This document shows, piece by piece, positions 35,585-44,472 of a DNA stretch of 64,000 nucleotides. Every line of letters begins with the position of its first letter. Within the stretch, counting starts at the first letter, position 1. A program made the position numbers and the translations under genes. The stretch is from JABSSA01 sp039960995 (GTDB taxonomy: Bacteria; Pseudomonadota; Alphaproteobacteria; Rhodobacterales; Rhodobacteraceae). The stretch is taken from contig JBDVKF010000044.1 in the NCBI GenBank assembly GCA_039960995.1, forward strand, positions 1 through 64,000. The letters run 5' to 3'. The notes below the pieces were generated by a model. That model was not told the DNA's origin. It was given only the letters and a program-made list of their open reading frames with translations, and made no database searches.

Positions 35585-37393
35585 ATGAGCGATCCGAAGT
35601 TGGCGCCACCGGCCGGTGGAACGGAAGCTGAGCGCGAAAAATCCAAACGGATTGGCGCATTGCGGTCGCTTTGGCCATTTATGCGCCCATATTCGGGGCT
35701 GATGGCCGCAGCCTTGGCTGCATTGGTTGCAACGGCCATCATTTCGCTGACTTTACCCTTGGCTGTTCGCCGAGTGATAGATGGTTTTGGCAACGCTGAT
35801 GATGCGATCCTTGATCAGTATTTTATGGCGGCTTTGGTTATCGCGGGTCTGCTCGCGATTGGAACTGGCTTGCGCTATGCATTGGTTACCCGACTGGGCG
35901 AGCGCGTCGTGGCCGATATCCGGAAGGCTGTGTTCAATCGCGTCATCGGAATGTCACCTGCATTCTTTGAAAACATAATGACCGGCGAAGTCTTAAGTCG
36001 GATCACAACCGATACGACGTTGATCCTAAGTGTCATTGGGTCTTCTGTTTCGATTGCACTTAGGAACGTGCTTATATTCTTTGGCGGCTTGGTCCTGATG
36101 ATGTTGACGTCGGCCAAGCTCACGCTTTTGGTTCTTTTGATCGTTCCCGCAATTGTTGTGCCAATCCTCGTTCTTGGGCGTCGTTTGCGAGTCCTGTCCC
36201 GTGAAAACCAAGATTGGATTGCCGCGTCATCTGGGCGTGCATCTGAACAGTTAAGTGCTGTGCAAACCGTTCAAGCCTTCACCCAAGAAGCTGCCAGTCG
36301 GTCGATGTTCAGTGATGTAACTGAGGCAAGTTTTGATGCCGCGCGTCGCCGGATCTGGACGCGGGCGCAAATGACGGTGATCGTGATCTTTTTGGTGTTT
36401 GCTGGCATAGTTGGCGTGCTTTGGATTGGTGCGAATGATGTGCGCGCCGGGGATTTGTCGGCGGGGACATTGGTTCAGTTTGTAATTTACGCCATTCTGG
36501 TTGCAGGCGCCGTCGCGGCCCTGTCAGAGATTTTTGGCGAACTGCAACGGGCCGCTGGCGCGACTGAACGATTGATTGAACTATTACACGCTGAGGATTC
36601 AGTGTCTGACCCGGAAAAGGCGACTCAATTGACGTCTCCGGTGGCGGGACAGATTACTTTTGAAGATGTGCATTTTGCTTATCCGACGCGTCAAAACACG
36701 GCCGCTTTGGATGGGGTGTCCATTGACATCGCGCCAGGGGAAACCATTGCCTTTGTTGGACCATCGGGCGCGGGAAAGACAACTATTTTGCAAATGATCC
36801 AGCGTTTTTATGACCCGCAAAAGGGCCGTGTGCTGTTGGACGGGGTCGACGTGGCGCGGTTAGAGCGCGAGACGTATCGGAGGCACTTAGCTTTGGTTCC
36901 ACAGGATCCGATGATCTTTGCCGCATCCGCGCGCGAAAACATTGCATTCGGGCGTCCTGACGCGACGGATGTGGAAATCGAAGGCGCGGCCAAAGCGGCT
37001 GCAGCACATGAATTCATTATGGATCTACCGAACGGGTATGACAGCCCCTTGGGCGAACGCGGAGTCATGCTGTCTGGTGGGCAAAAGCAACGCATAGCGA
37101 TCGCCCGCGCAATTTTGCGAGACGCGCCAGTGTTGTTGTTGGATGAAGCGACCAGCGCATTGGACGCTGAAAGTGAACGCGCGGTACAACAAGCTGTAGA
37201 TCGCTTGTCGCAGGATCGTACAACGTTGGTTGTCGCACACAGGTTGGCGACAGTGAAGCGCGCCGACCGGATTATTGTGTTGGAAGAGGGGCAGATCGTC
37301 GCCCAAGGATCACATGATGAGCTGGTCGCGGAGGATGGCATCTATGCGCGTTTGGCACGGCTGCAATTCACAGATGGGATCGCGGCCGAATAA
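35585..37393 (+). CDS. ABC exporter, fused membrane and ATPase domains (MsbA/multidrug type)
   Basis: 602 residues. Six-helix exporter domain (about 35-325) followed by a nucleotide-binding domain with Walker A GPSGAGKTTIL, signature LSGGQKQRIAIARAI, Walker B VLLLDEATSALD, and H-loop VVAHRLATV, all intact. It should act as a homodimer exporting lipids or drugs. ATG 35585 has AAGGAG five bases upstream; the GTG two codons earlier lies within that site. Stands alone between tRNA-Gly and a non-coding gap. Confidence 0.93.
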   Translation: MSDPKLAPPAGGTEAEREKSKRIGALRSLWPFMRPYSGLMAAALAALVATAIISLTLPLAVRRVIDGFGNADDAILDQYFMAALVIAGLLAIGTGLRYALVTRLGERVVADIRKAVFNRVIGMSPAFFENIMTGEVLSRITTDTTLILSVIGSSVSIALRNVLIFFGGLVLMMLTSAKLTLLVLLIVPAIVVPILVLGRRLRVLSRENQDWIAASSGRASEQLSAVQTVQAFTQEAASRSMFSDVTEASFDAARRRIWTRAQMTVIVIFLVFAGIVGVLWIGANDVRAGDLSAGTLVQFVIYAILVAGAVAALSEIFGELQRAAGATERLIELLHAEDSVSDPEKATQLTSPVAGQITFEDVHFAYPTRQNTAALDGVSIDIAPGETIAFVGPSGAGKTTILQMIQRFYDPQKGRVLLDGVDVARLERETYRRHLALVPQDPMIFAASARENIAFGRPDATDVEIEGAAKAAAAHEFIMDLPNGYDSPLGERGVMLSGGQKQRIAIARAILRDAPVLLLDEATSALDAESERAVQQAVDRLSQDRTTLVVAHRLATVKRADRIIVLEEGQIVAQGSHDELVAEDGIYARLARLQFTDGIAAE

Positions 37394-37448
37394 TTCCCCG
37401 TTTAACTGCAATCTCGCTTTGCAATATGATGATCCAAGTATTTATTGG

Positions 37449-37706
37449 ATGCAAATTATGACGCAGTGGAATTTAAGATCGTCGAAAGGCTTCACCATTT
37501 TTAGTGAAAATGGCGATGCTGTTTTCTTTGACAAAGTATTGAACAACAATTTTCGGATAGTTGAGGAAGACAAAGCTCTTAGGACTGTTTTGTCATGCAG
37601 TTTGGGCAATCGATCCCGTTTGGACATAACATTCGCAGCTATGCGATCATCGGTTAACCCTTCTGACGCTAAGCATTCAGCGCAAATTCTGCGGTTTCCG
37701 CAGTAG
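37449..37706 (+). CDS. Doubtful small ORF or gene remnant, 85 residues
   Basis: A frame of 85 codons beginning MQIMTQWNLRSSKGFTIF and ending QILRFPQ. No good ribosome binding site. The stretch FSENGDAVFFDKVLNNNFRIVEED vaguely recalls a sensory part of LuxR-type regulators, so it could be a leftover of a larger gene. No family assigned. Confidence 0.3.
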   Translation: MQIMTQWNLRSSKGFTIFSENGDAVFFDKVLNNNFRIVEEDKALRTVLSCSLGNRSRLDITFAAMRSSVNPSDAKHSAQILRFPQ

Positions 37707-37716
37707 AACGTGCACG

Positions 37717-37765
37717 GGGCCGCACACCACCGGAGTTGTAGTTGAGAGCGACTCTGGTGGGGCCC
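37717..37765. repeat. Inverted repeat, interrupted stem-loop
   Basis: Arms CCACCGGAGT (37727-37736) and ACTCTGGTGG (37751-37760) pair over ten bases with one G-T, and outer GGGCC/GGCCC extends the stem past a 5-base bulge. No T-run follows, so a terminator is not certain. Confidence 0.45.
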
Positions 37766-37933
37766 TGGTCCACCTCGTGACCCAAGGTCAGAATGCAATG
37801 ACGCTACGTCTCGCGTCGTTGTTGCATCACGAGATACTTGCGTGATGCTCGGAAAGCCCGCATTTTGTTAAGTTAAGGGAAGCAAAGCTGTACAGAGCCA
37901 AAATTGGCCGAACGTGCCAGGGAGGAGACGCCC

Positions 37934-39838
37934 ATGACTTTTGTCGGATATGAAGACCGGGACGCCATCGAAGCGGAGATGGCTTGGGATGAACGTGATT
38001 TGCCCAAAACACTTTATGGTATGCTTTCGGGCACCGCGCAAAAGTTTCCAAATTACAACGCGGCAACCTTTCAGATATTTTCCGGACCAAAAGACAAGGC
38101 GGAAACCCTGACGTGGCAAGACTTGCACGCGAAGGTGACGCAAACAGCCAATTTGTTTCGCTCGCTTGATATTGGTCCAACGGATGTCGTTGCGTATGTC
38201 TTGCCCAACTGTAACGAAACGATCTTGACGCTGTTAGGCGGTGCGGTCGCAGGGATTTCCAATCCAATCAACCCCTTGCTAGAACCTGAACAAATCGGGG
38301 CCATCTTGCGCGAAACGGGCGCTAAAGTCGTTGTGACGCTAAAGGCGTTCCCAAAAACTGACGTGGGTGACAAAGTCGCCGAAGCCGTTGATTTGGCGCC
38401 GGGTGTAAAGACCGTTATCGAAGTGGACCTACTGAAGTATTTGACGCCACCAAAGTCGTGGATCGTGCCATTGATCCGACCGAAAGGATGCAAAGCGTCC
38501 AAGGCTCAGTATCTGGATTTCACAAAGGAAATCGCAAAGCACCCAACGACATTACAATTTGAAGATGTCCAAGAAGATCGTGTCGCAGCCTATTTCCATA
38601 CAGGTGGCACAACCGGCATGCCAAAGGTCGCGCAGCACAAATATTCAGGGATGATCTACAACGGCTGGCTCAGCCATAAGATGCTGTACACCGAAGACGA
38701 CAACATCCTATGCCCGCTGCCATTGTTCCACGTGTTTGCCTGCGAACCCATTCTGATGGGCATCATAGCAAGCGGAGGCCACGCCATTTTCCCGACACCG
38801 CAAGGATATCGCGGCGATGGTGTCATGGATAACTTTTGGAAGCTGGTTGAACGGTGGAAGGTCACATTTGTCATCACTGTGCCAACCGCAATTTCCGCAA
38901 AAATGCAGCGTCCGATTGATGCCGACATTTCCACATTGAAATGTGCGTTTTCGGGTTCAGCGCCATTGCCGCAGGAATTGTTTAAACGGTTCGAAAAAGC
39001 AACCGGCGTGAAACTTGTCGAAGGGTACGGAATGACCGAGGCCACGTGTCTTGTGTCCTGTAACCCTGTTGATGGTGAAAAGAAAATTGGGTCGGTTGGA
39101 ATCCCGTTCCCTTACACCAAGATCAAGATTTACAAGGCCACTAACGATGGCCCCATCGAAGCGGGCATAGACGAAGTGGGCGAAATCTGCGTGTCCAACC
39201 CTGGCGTATTCGCAGGCCACACCTACACCGAAGCCGAAAAGAACAAGGACCTGTTTTACCATGATGAATGGTTGCGCACGGGTGACTTGGGACGTTTTGA
39301 TGCGGATCGGTATTTGTGGATCACGGGGCGTGCGAAAGATTTGATTATCCGCGGGGGTCACAACATTGATCCTGCCGAAATTGAAGAAGCTTTGCTGGGC
39401 CACGAAGCGGTCGCCTTTGCAGGCGCGATTGGCCAGCCGGACAAGCATGCGGGCGAAATCCCATGCGTGTTCGTTGAACTGATTGATGGTGCAAGCGTGA
39501 CCACGGATGAATTGCTCGAGTTTTGTAAACAGAACGTTCACGAACGTGCAGCACATCCCAAACATCTTGAAATTATGGATGAACTGCCAAAAACTGCGGT
39601 TGGCAAAATCTTTAAACCTGACCTACGCAAAAGCGCGATCACGCGAATTTATAACCAGACCTTAGAAGAGTCAGGGTTAGCAACACGTGTTGTGGCCGTT
39701 GTCGATGACAAGAAACGAGGTCTTATCGCGCAAGTGGAAACCAATGGTGAAAGCGATACGGCCATCCAAACAGTGCTGGGTGACTTTATTCGCCCGTGGG
39801 AAAAGGCAACGGACGCGGCGCAAGTTGCCGCTGAATAA
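37934..39838 (+). CDS. Acyl-CoA synthetase (AMP-forming)
   Basis: 634 residues of the ANL adenylating superfamily: P-loop-like YFHTGGTTGMPKVAQ near residue 225, adenine motif EGYGMTEATC, RTGDLGRFDADRYLWITGRAKD, IRGGHNIDPAEIEE, and the catalytic C-terminal lysine in PKTAVGKIFK. It makes an acyl-CoA from an acid, ATP and CoA; chain length not predictable. GGAGGAG lies about eight bases before the ATG. The alpha/beta hydrolase follows with stop and start adjacent (TAAATG), pointing to a paired pathway such as ester hydrolysis then activation. Confidence 0.9.
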   Translation: MTFVGYEDRDAIEAEMAWDERDLPKTLYGMLSGTAQKFPNYNAATFQIFSGPKDKAETLTWQDLHAKVTQTANLFRSLDIGPTDVVAYVLPNCNETILTLLGGAVAGISNPINPLLEPEQIGAILRETGAKVVVTLKAFPKTDVGDKVAEAVDLAPGVKTVIEVDLLKYLTPPKSWIVPLIRPKGCKASKAQYLDFTKEIAKHPTTLQFEDVQEDRVAAYFHTGGTTGMPKVAQHKYSGMIYNGWLSHKMLYTEDDNILCPLPLFHVFACEPILMGIIASGGHAIFPTPQGYRGDGVMDNFWKLVERWKVTFVITVPTAISAKMQRPIDADISTLKCAFSGSAPLPQELFKRFEKATGVKLVEGYGMTEATCLVSCNPVDGEKKIGSVGIPFPYTKIKIYKATNDGPIEAGIDEVGEICVSNPGVFAGHTYTEAEKNKDLFYHDEWLRTGDLGRFDADRYLWITGRAKDLIIRGGHNIDPAEIEEALLGHEAVAFAGAIGQPDKHAGEIPCVFVELIDGASVTTDELLEFCKQNVHERAAHPKHLEIMDELPKTAVGKIFKPDLRKSAITRIYNQTLEESGLATRVVAVVDDKKRGLIAQVETNGESDTAIQTVLGDFIRPWEKATDAAQVAAE

Positions 39839-40774
39839 ATGCCGGACTACGATTTGCTTTTGGACGACGAAGTTCGGGCCTTTTTGGCCCGAGCAGCAAC
39901 GTTTTATCCACCTGATGCGGTGACCTTGACCGTTGCGGAACAGCGGTCCGTCTATGACCGGATGTGTGCGGATTTCGATGCCGACCACCCTTCGGAAGTT
40001 TCAGCTCAGGATCGTGCATTCGGTGGGGTGAATTGCCGAATTTACAACGTTGAAGGCGCGAAAAACTCGGTTGTTTATTATCATGGTGGTGGGTTCGTTG
40101 TCGGTGGACTTGAAAGCCACGACAGCATTTGTGCCGAATTCGCAGCAGGGTCGGGGATGCGTGTTGTGGCGGTTGATTATCGCTTGTCGCCGGAACATCC
40201 TCATCCAGAAGATTTCAACGATGCAATGGCGGCGTTTGAGGCGATTTGTGATATATATGCCAGCACGTTTGTTTTGGCCGGTGACAGCGCTGGTGGCAAT
40301 CTAGCCGCCGCCGTTGCGCATGCCCAAAGAAACAAGGCGCATGGTGCGCGCATTTCCGGGTGCTTGCTGATCTATCCGAGCCTAGGCGGGGCATGGACCT
40401 TACCATCCTATGTTGAACATGCGGACGCGCCGGGCCTGTCCACACGGGATATGCAATTTTACATGAATATGCGTTCAAACGGGCAAGACAAAACCGGTGA
40501 CGCAACTTACGCACCTTTGCAAGACACTGATTTCAGCGGCTTGCCCCCCGTTGTTGCGATAACAGCGCAATGTGATCCTTTGTCCTCTGATGGTGATGCC
40601 TATGTTCAGGAACTGACCAAAGCGCGTATTCCAGCGATGTGGCTGGAAGAACAAGGGTTGGTGCACGCGTATTTGCGCGCACGACATATGTCTGAAAAAG
40701 CGAACTCGAGTTTCGCTCGTATGATTAAAAGCCTTAAGTCGCTGCAGTTTGGACAGCTTCCTGATTGGTCCTGA
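39839..40774 (+). CDS. Alpha/beta hydrolase, hormone-sensitive-lipase (type IV) esterase family
   Basis: 311 residues. Oxyanion motif YHGGGFVVG near residue 81, nucleophile GDSAGGN near residue 150, acid in AQCDPLSSDGDAY and histidine in GLVHAYLRA give the complete triad of the HSL family. Cytoplasmic, no signal peptide. Starts directly after the acyl-CoA synthetase stop. Likely a carboxylesterase on short or medium acyl esters. Confidence 0.9.
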   Translation: MPDYDLLLDDEVRAFLARAATFYPPDAVTLTVAEQRSVYDRMCADFDADHPSEVSAQDRAFGGVNCRIYNVEGAKNSVVYYHGGGFVVGGLESHDSICAEFAAGSGMRVVAVDYRLSPEHPHPEDFNDAMAAFEAICDIYASTFVLAGDSAGGNLAAAVAHAQRNKAHGARISGCLLIYPSLGGAWTLPSYVEHADAPGLSTRDMQFYMNMRSNGQDKTGDATYAPLQDTDFSGLPPVVAITAQCDPLSSDGDAYVQELTKARIPAMWLEEQGLVHAYLRARHMSEKANSSFARMIKSLKSLQFGQLPDWS

Positions 40775-40873
40775 TACATAATCTTACATTCAGGCCGACG
40801 GGTTTTTGAAAGCGCTTTGATACGTTATAGTCGCCAATCTTATTTGCCCGGGACGGTATGGAGTTCGCCTTCA

Positions 40874-41371
40874 ATGAAAAAACAACGCAAATCCCCAAAG
40901 AAAAAACAGTCAAACCAAGCGCCTGTTGAGGCACCCAAGAAAACGCGTCGCGATGTTTTACGTTTGGTTCCTGCCGGTGTTTTGGGCGCGGCTGTGTTGG
41001 GCGGCGCAGGCTATCTGGGTGTTGGTGCTGTACGCGTGGGTGCCGCAGAATACGATCTGAGCCGAATTGGCACTGGCAAAGCCACAATCGTCCAAATTCA
41101 TGACCCACAATGCCCAGTATGCACGGCGTTGCAAAAAGAAGTGCGCAAGGCCTTAAAGGACATTGACCAAGAAGATCTTGTTTATCTGGTCGCAAACATT
41201 CGCACAGCTGCTGGGCAGCAGCTCGCGCAGAAACATCGCGTGCCACATGTGACGTTGCTGCTGTTTGATGGCGAAGGAAATCTGCAAGAGGTTCTGCGCG
41301 GCATGCAAAACAAAGACGCCCTGTTCCAACAATTTCAGGCCCACTTCGAAGCACATGGCGCATCTGCGTGA
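40874..41371 (+). CDS. Membrane-anchored thioredoxin-like protein
   Basis: 165 residues. A very basic N-terminus (MKKQRKSPKKKQ) and one hydrophobic anchor (about 34-58), then a thioredoxin-like domain with HDPQCPVCTALQKEV (CPVC active site) and a cis-proline region RVPHVTLLLFDGEG. It should face the periplasm and act on disulfides or bind metal. ATG 40874 was chosen; an upstream extension of 19 codons is possible. Family naming uncertain. Confidence 0.75.
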   Translation: MKKQRKSPKKKQSNQAPVEAPKKTRRDVLRLVPAGVLGAAVLGGAGYLGVGAVRVGAAEYDLSRIGTGKATIVQIHDPQCPVCTALQKEVRKALKDIDQEDLVYLVANIRTAAGQQLAQKHRVPHVTLLLFDGEGNLQEVLRGMQNKDALFQQFQAHFEAHGASA

Positions 41372-41836
41372 TTTGATGGAATGAACTGCCCTTAAGGGTT
41401 TAAGGGTACAAAGAATGCACTGCTGTTGTCAGGATTTCTACGCCCTATTGTCGGGCTCAATGAATAGTGCCAACCAGTTTTAATAGGCGTGTTCGCCAAG
41501 CTCGACTTTGTTTCTGAAGACATCGACTAATTTTGAGGTGCGTTTGTTAACGGGATTTTCCGTGCAATCCAAAGGCCCAATGTCTATATTTTTCTGCTTC
41601 AATGACGACCCAGAACAGTATTCGCCAAAAACATCGATGCCACGTCCGATGATGTCCGAGCCGGAACCGGTTGTCAGGACGATCTGGTGAAGAAACGAAT
41701 GCTACATATGGAGCGATTACCGTAATAAACGCGACTGAATTTTGTAACATTCAGGGATTACACCGCAATGCTCTTTCAACGTTAAATTCGCCCCAATTCT
41801 TGCGGCAAGTCGGGGCGAAACGTTAGTTGTCTGTCC
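41372..41836. other. Intergenic region with possible gene remnant and terminator
   Basis: 465 bases. On the minus strand a stop-free frame of about 70 codons (roughly 41486-41716) reads LHQIVLTTGSGSDIIGRG and on to EHAY, without a start codon or ribosome binding site; it may be the end of a lost gene. The hairpin at 41787-41819 ends the importer operon. Otherwise nothing recognised. Confidence 0.4.
41787..41819 (-). terminator. Hairpin after the dipeptide-type ABC operon
   Basis: TTCGCCCC (41787-41794) pairs with GGGGCGAA (41812-41819), and an inner CTTG/CAAG extends the fold. Read on the minus strand it begins 18 bases after the stop of the ATPase gene and is followed by a short T-rich stretch (TTTAAC). 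Plausible terminator with a weak T-run. Confidence 0.55.
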
Positions 41837-43474
41837 CTAGTTTCCAGCACTTTCCATTTTTCGATTGGCAAGCACATCCTCAAGCCAGCCAAGACGCATT
41901 TCAGGGACGGAACTTAAGAGCAGATCGGTGTAGTCATCAAAGGGCGGGCTTAGGACCTCGGTCTTTGTGCCATAGCGTTGCACCTTGCCTTGAAACATAA
42001 CTGCGATGCTGTCGGCGATGGCGCTGACGGTCGCAAGATCATGCGTGATGAACAGATACGCAACATCATCCGCCTTTTGCAGGTTGAGCAAAAGTTTGAG
42101 AATGCCGTCCGCAACCAAAGGATCAAGCGCCGACGTGACTTCGTCGCAAATGATGAGCTTTGGTTTGGCCGCCAGTGCACGTGCAATACAGACACGCTGT
42201 TTTTGACCACCTGAAAGTTCGGCGGGATAGCGGTCGATGAAGCTTTCGCCCAGCTCAATTTCGTCGAGCAGTTCGATGGTGCGCTTCCGTTTGTCTGCAC
42301 CTTTATGACCAAAGTAAAATTCAAGCGGACGGCCAATAATTGTACCTACCGTCTGACGGGGGTTCATCGCCACATCTGCCATTTGATAGATCATTTGCAG
42401 TTCGCGCAGGTCTTCGATTGACCGGCTCGGTTGATCGGGAGTGAGTGTACGGCCAGAGAAGGTGATGTCACCATCACGTGGAGGCAAAAGCCCTGTGATG
42501 ACACGTGCCAGCGTCGATTTCCCAGACCCACTTTCACCGACGACGGCCAGCGTTTGACCTGCGGACAATTCAACGGACACGTTGTGTAACACGTCGAAAT
42601 TGGTGCCTTTGTAGCGGGCGGTGATATTTTCGACCTTGAGGATCGGGTTATCGGTCGGCGATTTTTCAGGATGATCGATCTGGCGAACGGTGACCAGTGC
42701 ACGTGTGTACTCGTCGCGTGGGGCATTGATGATTTGGTCCGTCTCGCCGTATTCGATCATGTTGCCATGACGTAAAACCATGATGTGATCCGCAACTTGC
42801 GCGACCACTGCCAGATCATGGGTGATGTAAACCGCTGCCACGCCCGTATCATGAATGGCTTCTTTGATGGCGGCCAAAACGTCAATTTGCGTTGTCACAT
42901 CCAGCGCTGTGGTTGGTTCGTCAAACACAACAAGATCTGGTTCAGGACACAGGGCCAACGCTGTCATGCAGCGTTGAAGTTGGCCCCCCGAGACTTGGTG
43001 GGGATAGCGGCTTCCAATGTTGTCGGGGTCAGGCAGACCCAATTTGGCAAATAAAACGCGCGCTCTGTCTTCTGCGTCTTTGCGTGAGAATTTACCTTTT
43101 GCGACAGAGGCTTCGATCACTTGTTCTATGATCTTTTTGGCAGGGTTGAAAGATGCGGCAGCAGATTGCGAAACATATGTCACTTCGGCCCCACGCAGGG
43201 CGCGCACGTCTTTCAGTCCGGAGGAGAGGATATCGCGACCGTTTACTTCGACAGTGCCGCCAGTGATTTTTACGCCGCCACGGCCATAAGCCATTGTGGC
43301 AAGGCCAATTGTGGATTTGCCGGCCCCGGATTCCCCGATGAGGCCAAGGACTTTGCCAGGCATGATGTCAAAATCGACGCCGTGGACAATTTCGATATCA
43401 TGCGGCTTTTCATCGGGGGGATAGACAGTTGCGCCGATTTTTAGTCCGCGTGCTTTGACAAGAGGTTCGGTCAT
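41837..43474 (-). CDS. Dipeptide/oligopeptide-type ABC transporter, fused double ATPase (DppD-DppF)
   Basis: 545 residues with two nucleotide-binding domains in one chain: first Walker A GESGAGKSTIG with signature VSGGQLQR, second Walker A GESGSGKSTLARV with signature LSGGQKQRVCIARAL; Walker B regions VVFDEPTTALD and IICDEVTSALD. Each domain has the peptide-ABC C-terminal end. It replaces separate DppD and DppF. ATG 43474 gives the natural N-terminus. Last gene of the operon. Confidence 0.92.
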   Translation of the reverse strand: MTEPLVKARGLKIGATVYPPDEKPHDIEIVHGVDFDIMPGKVLGLIGESGAGKSTIGLATMAYGRGGVKITGGTVEVNGRDILSSGLKDVRALRGAEVTYVSQSAAASFNPAKKIIEQVIEASVAKGKFSRKDAEDRARVLFAKLGLPDPDNIGSRYPHQVSGGQLQRCMTALALCPEPDLVVFDEPTTALDVTTQIDVLAAIKEAIHDTGVAAVYITHDLAVVAQVADHIMVLRHGNMIEYGETDQIINAPRDEYTRALVTVRQIDHPEKSPTDNPILKVENITARYKGTNFDVLHNVSVELSAGQTLAVVGESGSGKSTLARVITGLLPPRDGDITFSGRTLTPDQPSRSIEDLRELQMIYQMADVAMNPRQTVGTIIGRPLEFYFGHKGADKRKRTIELLDEIELGESFIDRYPAELSGGQKQRVCIARALAAKPKLIICDEVTSALDPLVADGILKLLLNLQKADDVAYLFITHDLATVSAIADSIAVMFQGKVQRYGTKTEVLSPPFDDYTDLLLSSVPEMRLGWLEDVLANRKMESAGN

Positions 43475-43568
43475 GACATGCGTACCTTGTGCTGTGGTGT
43501 GTCGGAAGGTGTTCTGTTTGGCTGCGCCAAATGCGCCCACCCACCGACCCTTGCGTTACGTGAATGTG

Positions 43569-44387
43569 TCATCCGCGACCTCCTTTCAGGGAGGTTGTTC
43601 GGGTCAAAATCCAGTCCGCAACCAAGTTGACCGATATCGCCAATGTGGCAATTGCGATGGCTGGATAAAGCGCGGCTCCGATACCAAAATTGATGCCTTC
43701 TTTGTTTTCTTTCACGATGCCACCCCAATCTGCGAGGGGCGGTTGAACGCCAATCCCAAGGAAGCTGAGTGTGGAAATGAAGAGAACCATAAAGATGAAG
43801 CGCAGACCCATTTCGGCGACAAGGGGCGACAGAGCGTTTGGTAAAATCTCTCTGAATATGATCCAAGCGATTTTCTCACCACGCAAGCGCGCCGCTTCAA
43901 CGTAATCCATCACCGAGATGTCGACGGCGACCGCGCGGGAGAGGCGATAGACACGTGTGGAATCCAAAAGTCCCATCAAGACGATCAGCGTGAACACACT
44001 GGCTTCGATTGAGCTTAGAATAACCAAAGCAAGGATCAGTGAGGGGATCGACATCATCAAGTCGACAAAGCGCGACAGTATCTGGTCGAACCATCCCCCC
44101 ATGACGGCGGCAAGAAAACCAAGCACCGATCCGGTGACAAAGCTGAGGATTGTGGCCAGGGTGGCGATCCAAATCGTTGTTCGCCCACCGTAGATCATCC
44201 GGGTCAGCAGATCTCGACCGATTTGGTCTGTGCCAAGCCAGTGTGCAGATGACGAGGTTTCCCAGACATCCCCCACTGTTTCGGCCATTCCATAGGGCGC
44301 AATGAGTGGTGCGAGAAGTGCGGCAAGAAAGTAAAGGCCGGTAATACTAAGGCCCAATGCAGCAGAGAGGGGAATGTTCTTTAGCAT
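43569..44387 (-). CDS. ABC transporter permease, DppC/OppC family
   Basis: 272 residues with a DppC-type N-terminal helix, a conserved region SSAHWLGTDQIGRDLLTRMIYGGRTT near residue 47, and the EAA-like loop AARLRGEKIAWIIFREILPNALSP near residue 183. About six membrane helices. It pairs with the DppB-type permease encoded 85 bases upstream. Confidence 0.92.
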   Translation of the reverse strand: MLKNIPLSAALGLSITGLYFLAALLAPLIAPYGMAETVGDVWETSSSAHWLGTDQIGRDLLTRMIYGGRTTIWIATLATILSFVTGSVLGFLAAVMGGWFDQILSRFVDLMMSIPSLILALVILSSIEASVFTLIVLMGLLDSTRVYRLSRAVAVDISVMDYVEAARLRGEKIAWIIFREILPNALSPLVAEMGLRFIFMVLFISTLSFLGIGVQPPLADWGGIVKENKEGINFGIGAALYPAIAIATLAISVNLVADWILTRTTSLKGGRG

Positions 44388-44439
44388 GATGTTCCCCCAA
44401 AAGTGGATGGAGCGAGTGTTCTAACATTTGAGATCAGGT

Positions 44440-44470
44440 CACCCCAAACACAGCTATCAAGTTTGGGGTG
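44440..44470 (-). other. Strong stem-loop between the two permease genes
   Basis: Perfect 10-base arms CACCCCAAAC (44440-44449) and GTTTGGGGTG (44461-44470) with an 11-base loop, starting 3 bases after the stop codon of the DppB-type gene. On the minus strand no T-run follows, so it is more likely an mRNA-stabilising or processing element than a terminator. Confidence 0.6.
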
Positions 44471-44472
44471 TT

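Larger units (their letters stand above)
37394..37933. other. Long intergenic region before the acyl-CoA synthetase gene
   Basis: 540 bases holding a doubtful small ORF (37449-37706) and an inverted repeat (37717-37765). The last 150 bases before 37934 should contain the synthetase promoter; no certain boxes were identified. Confidence 0.5.
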
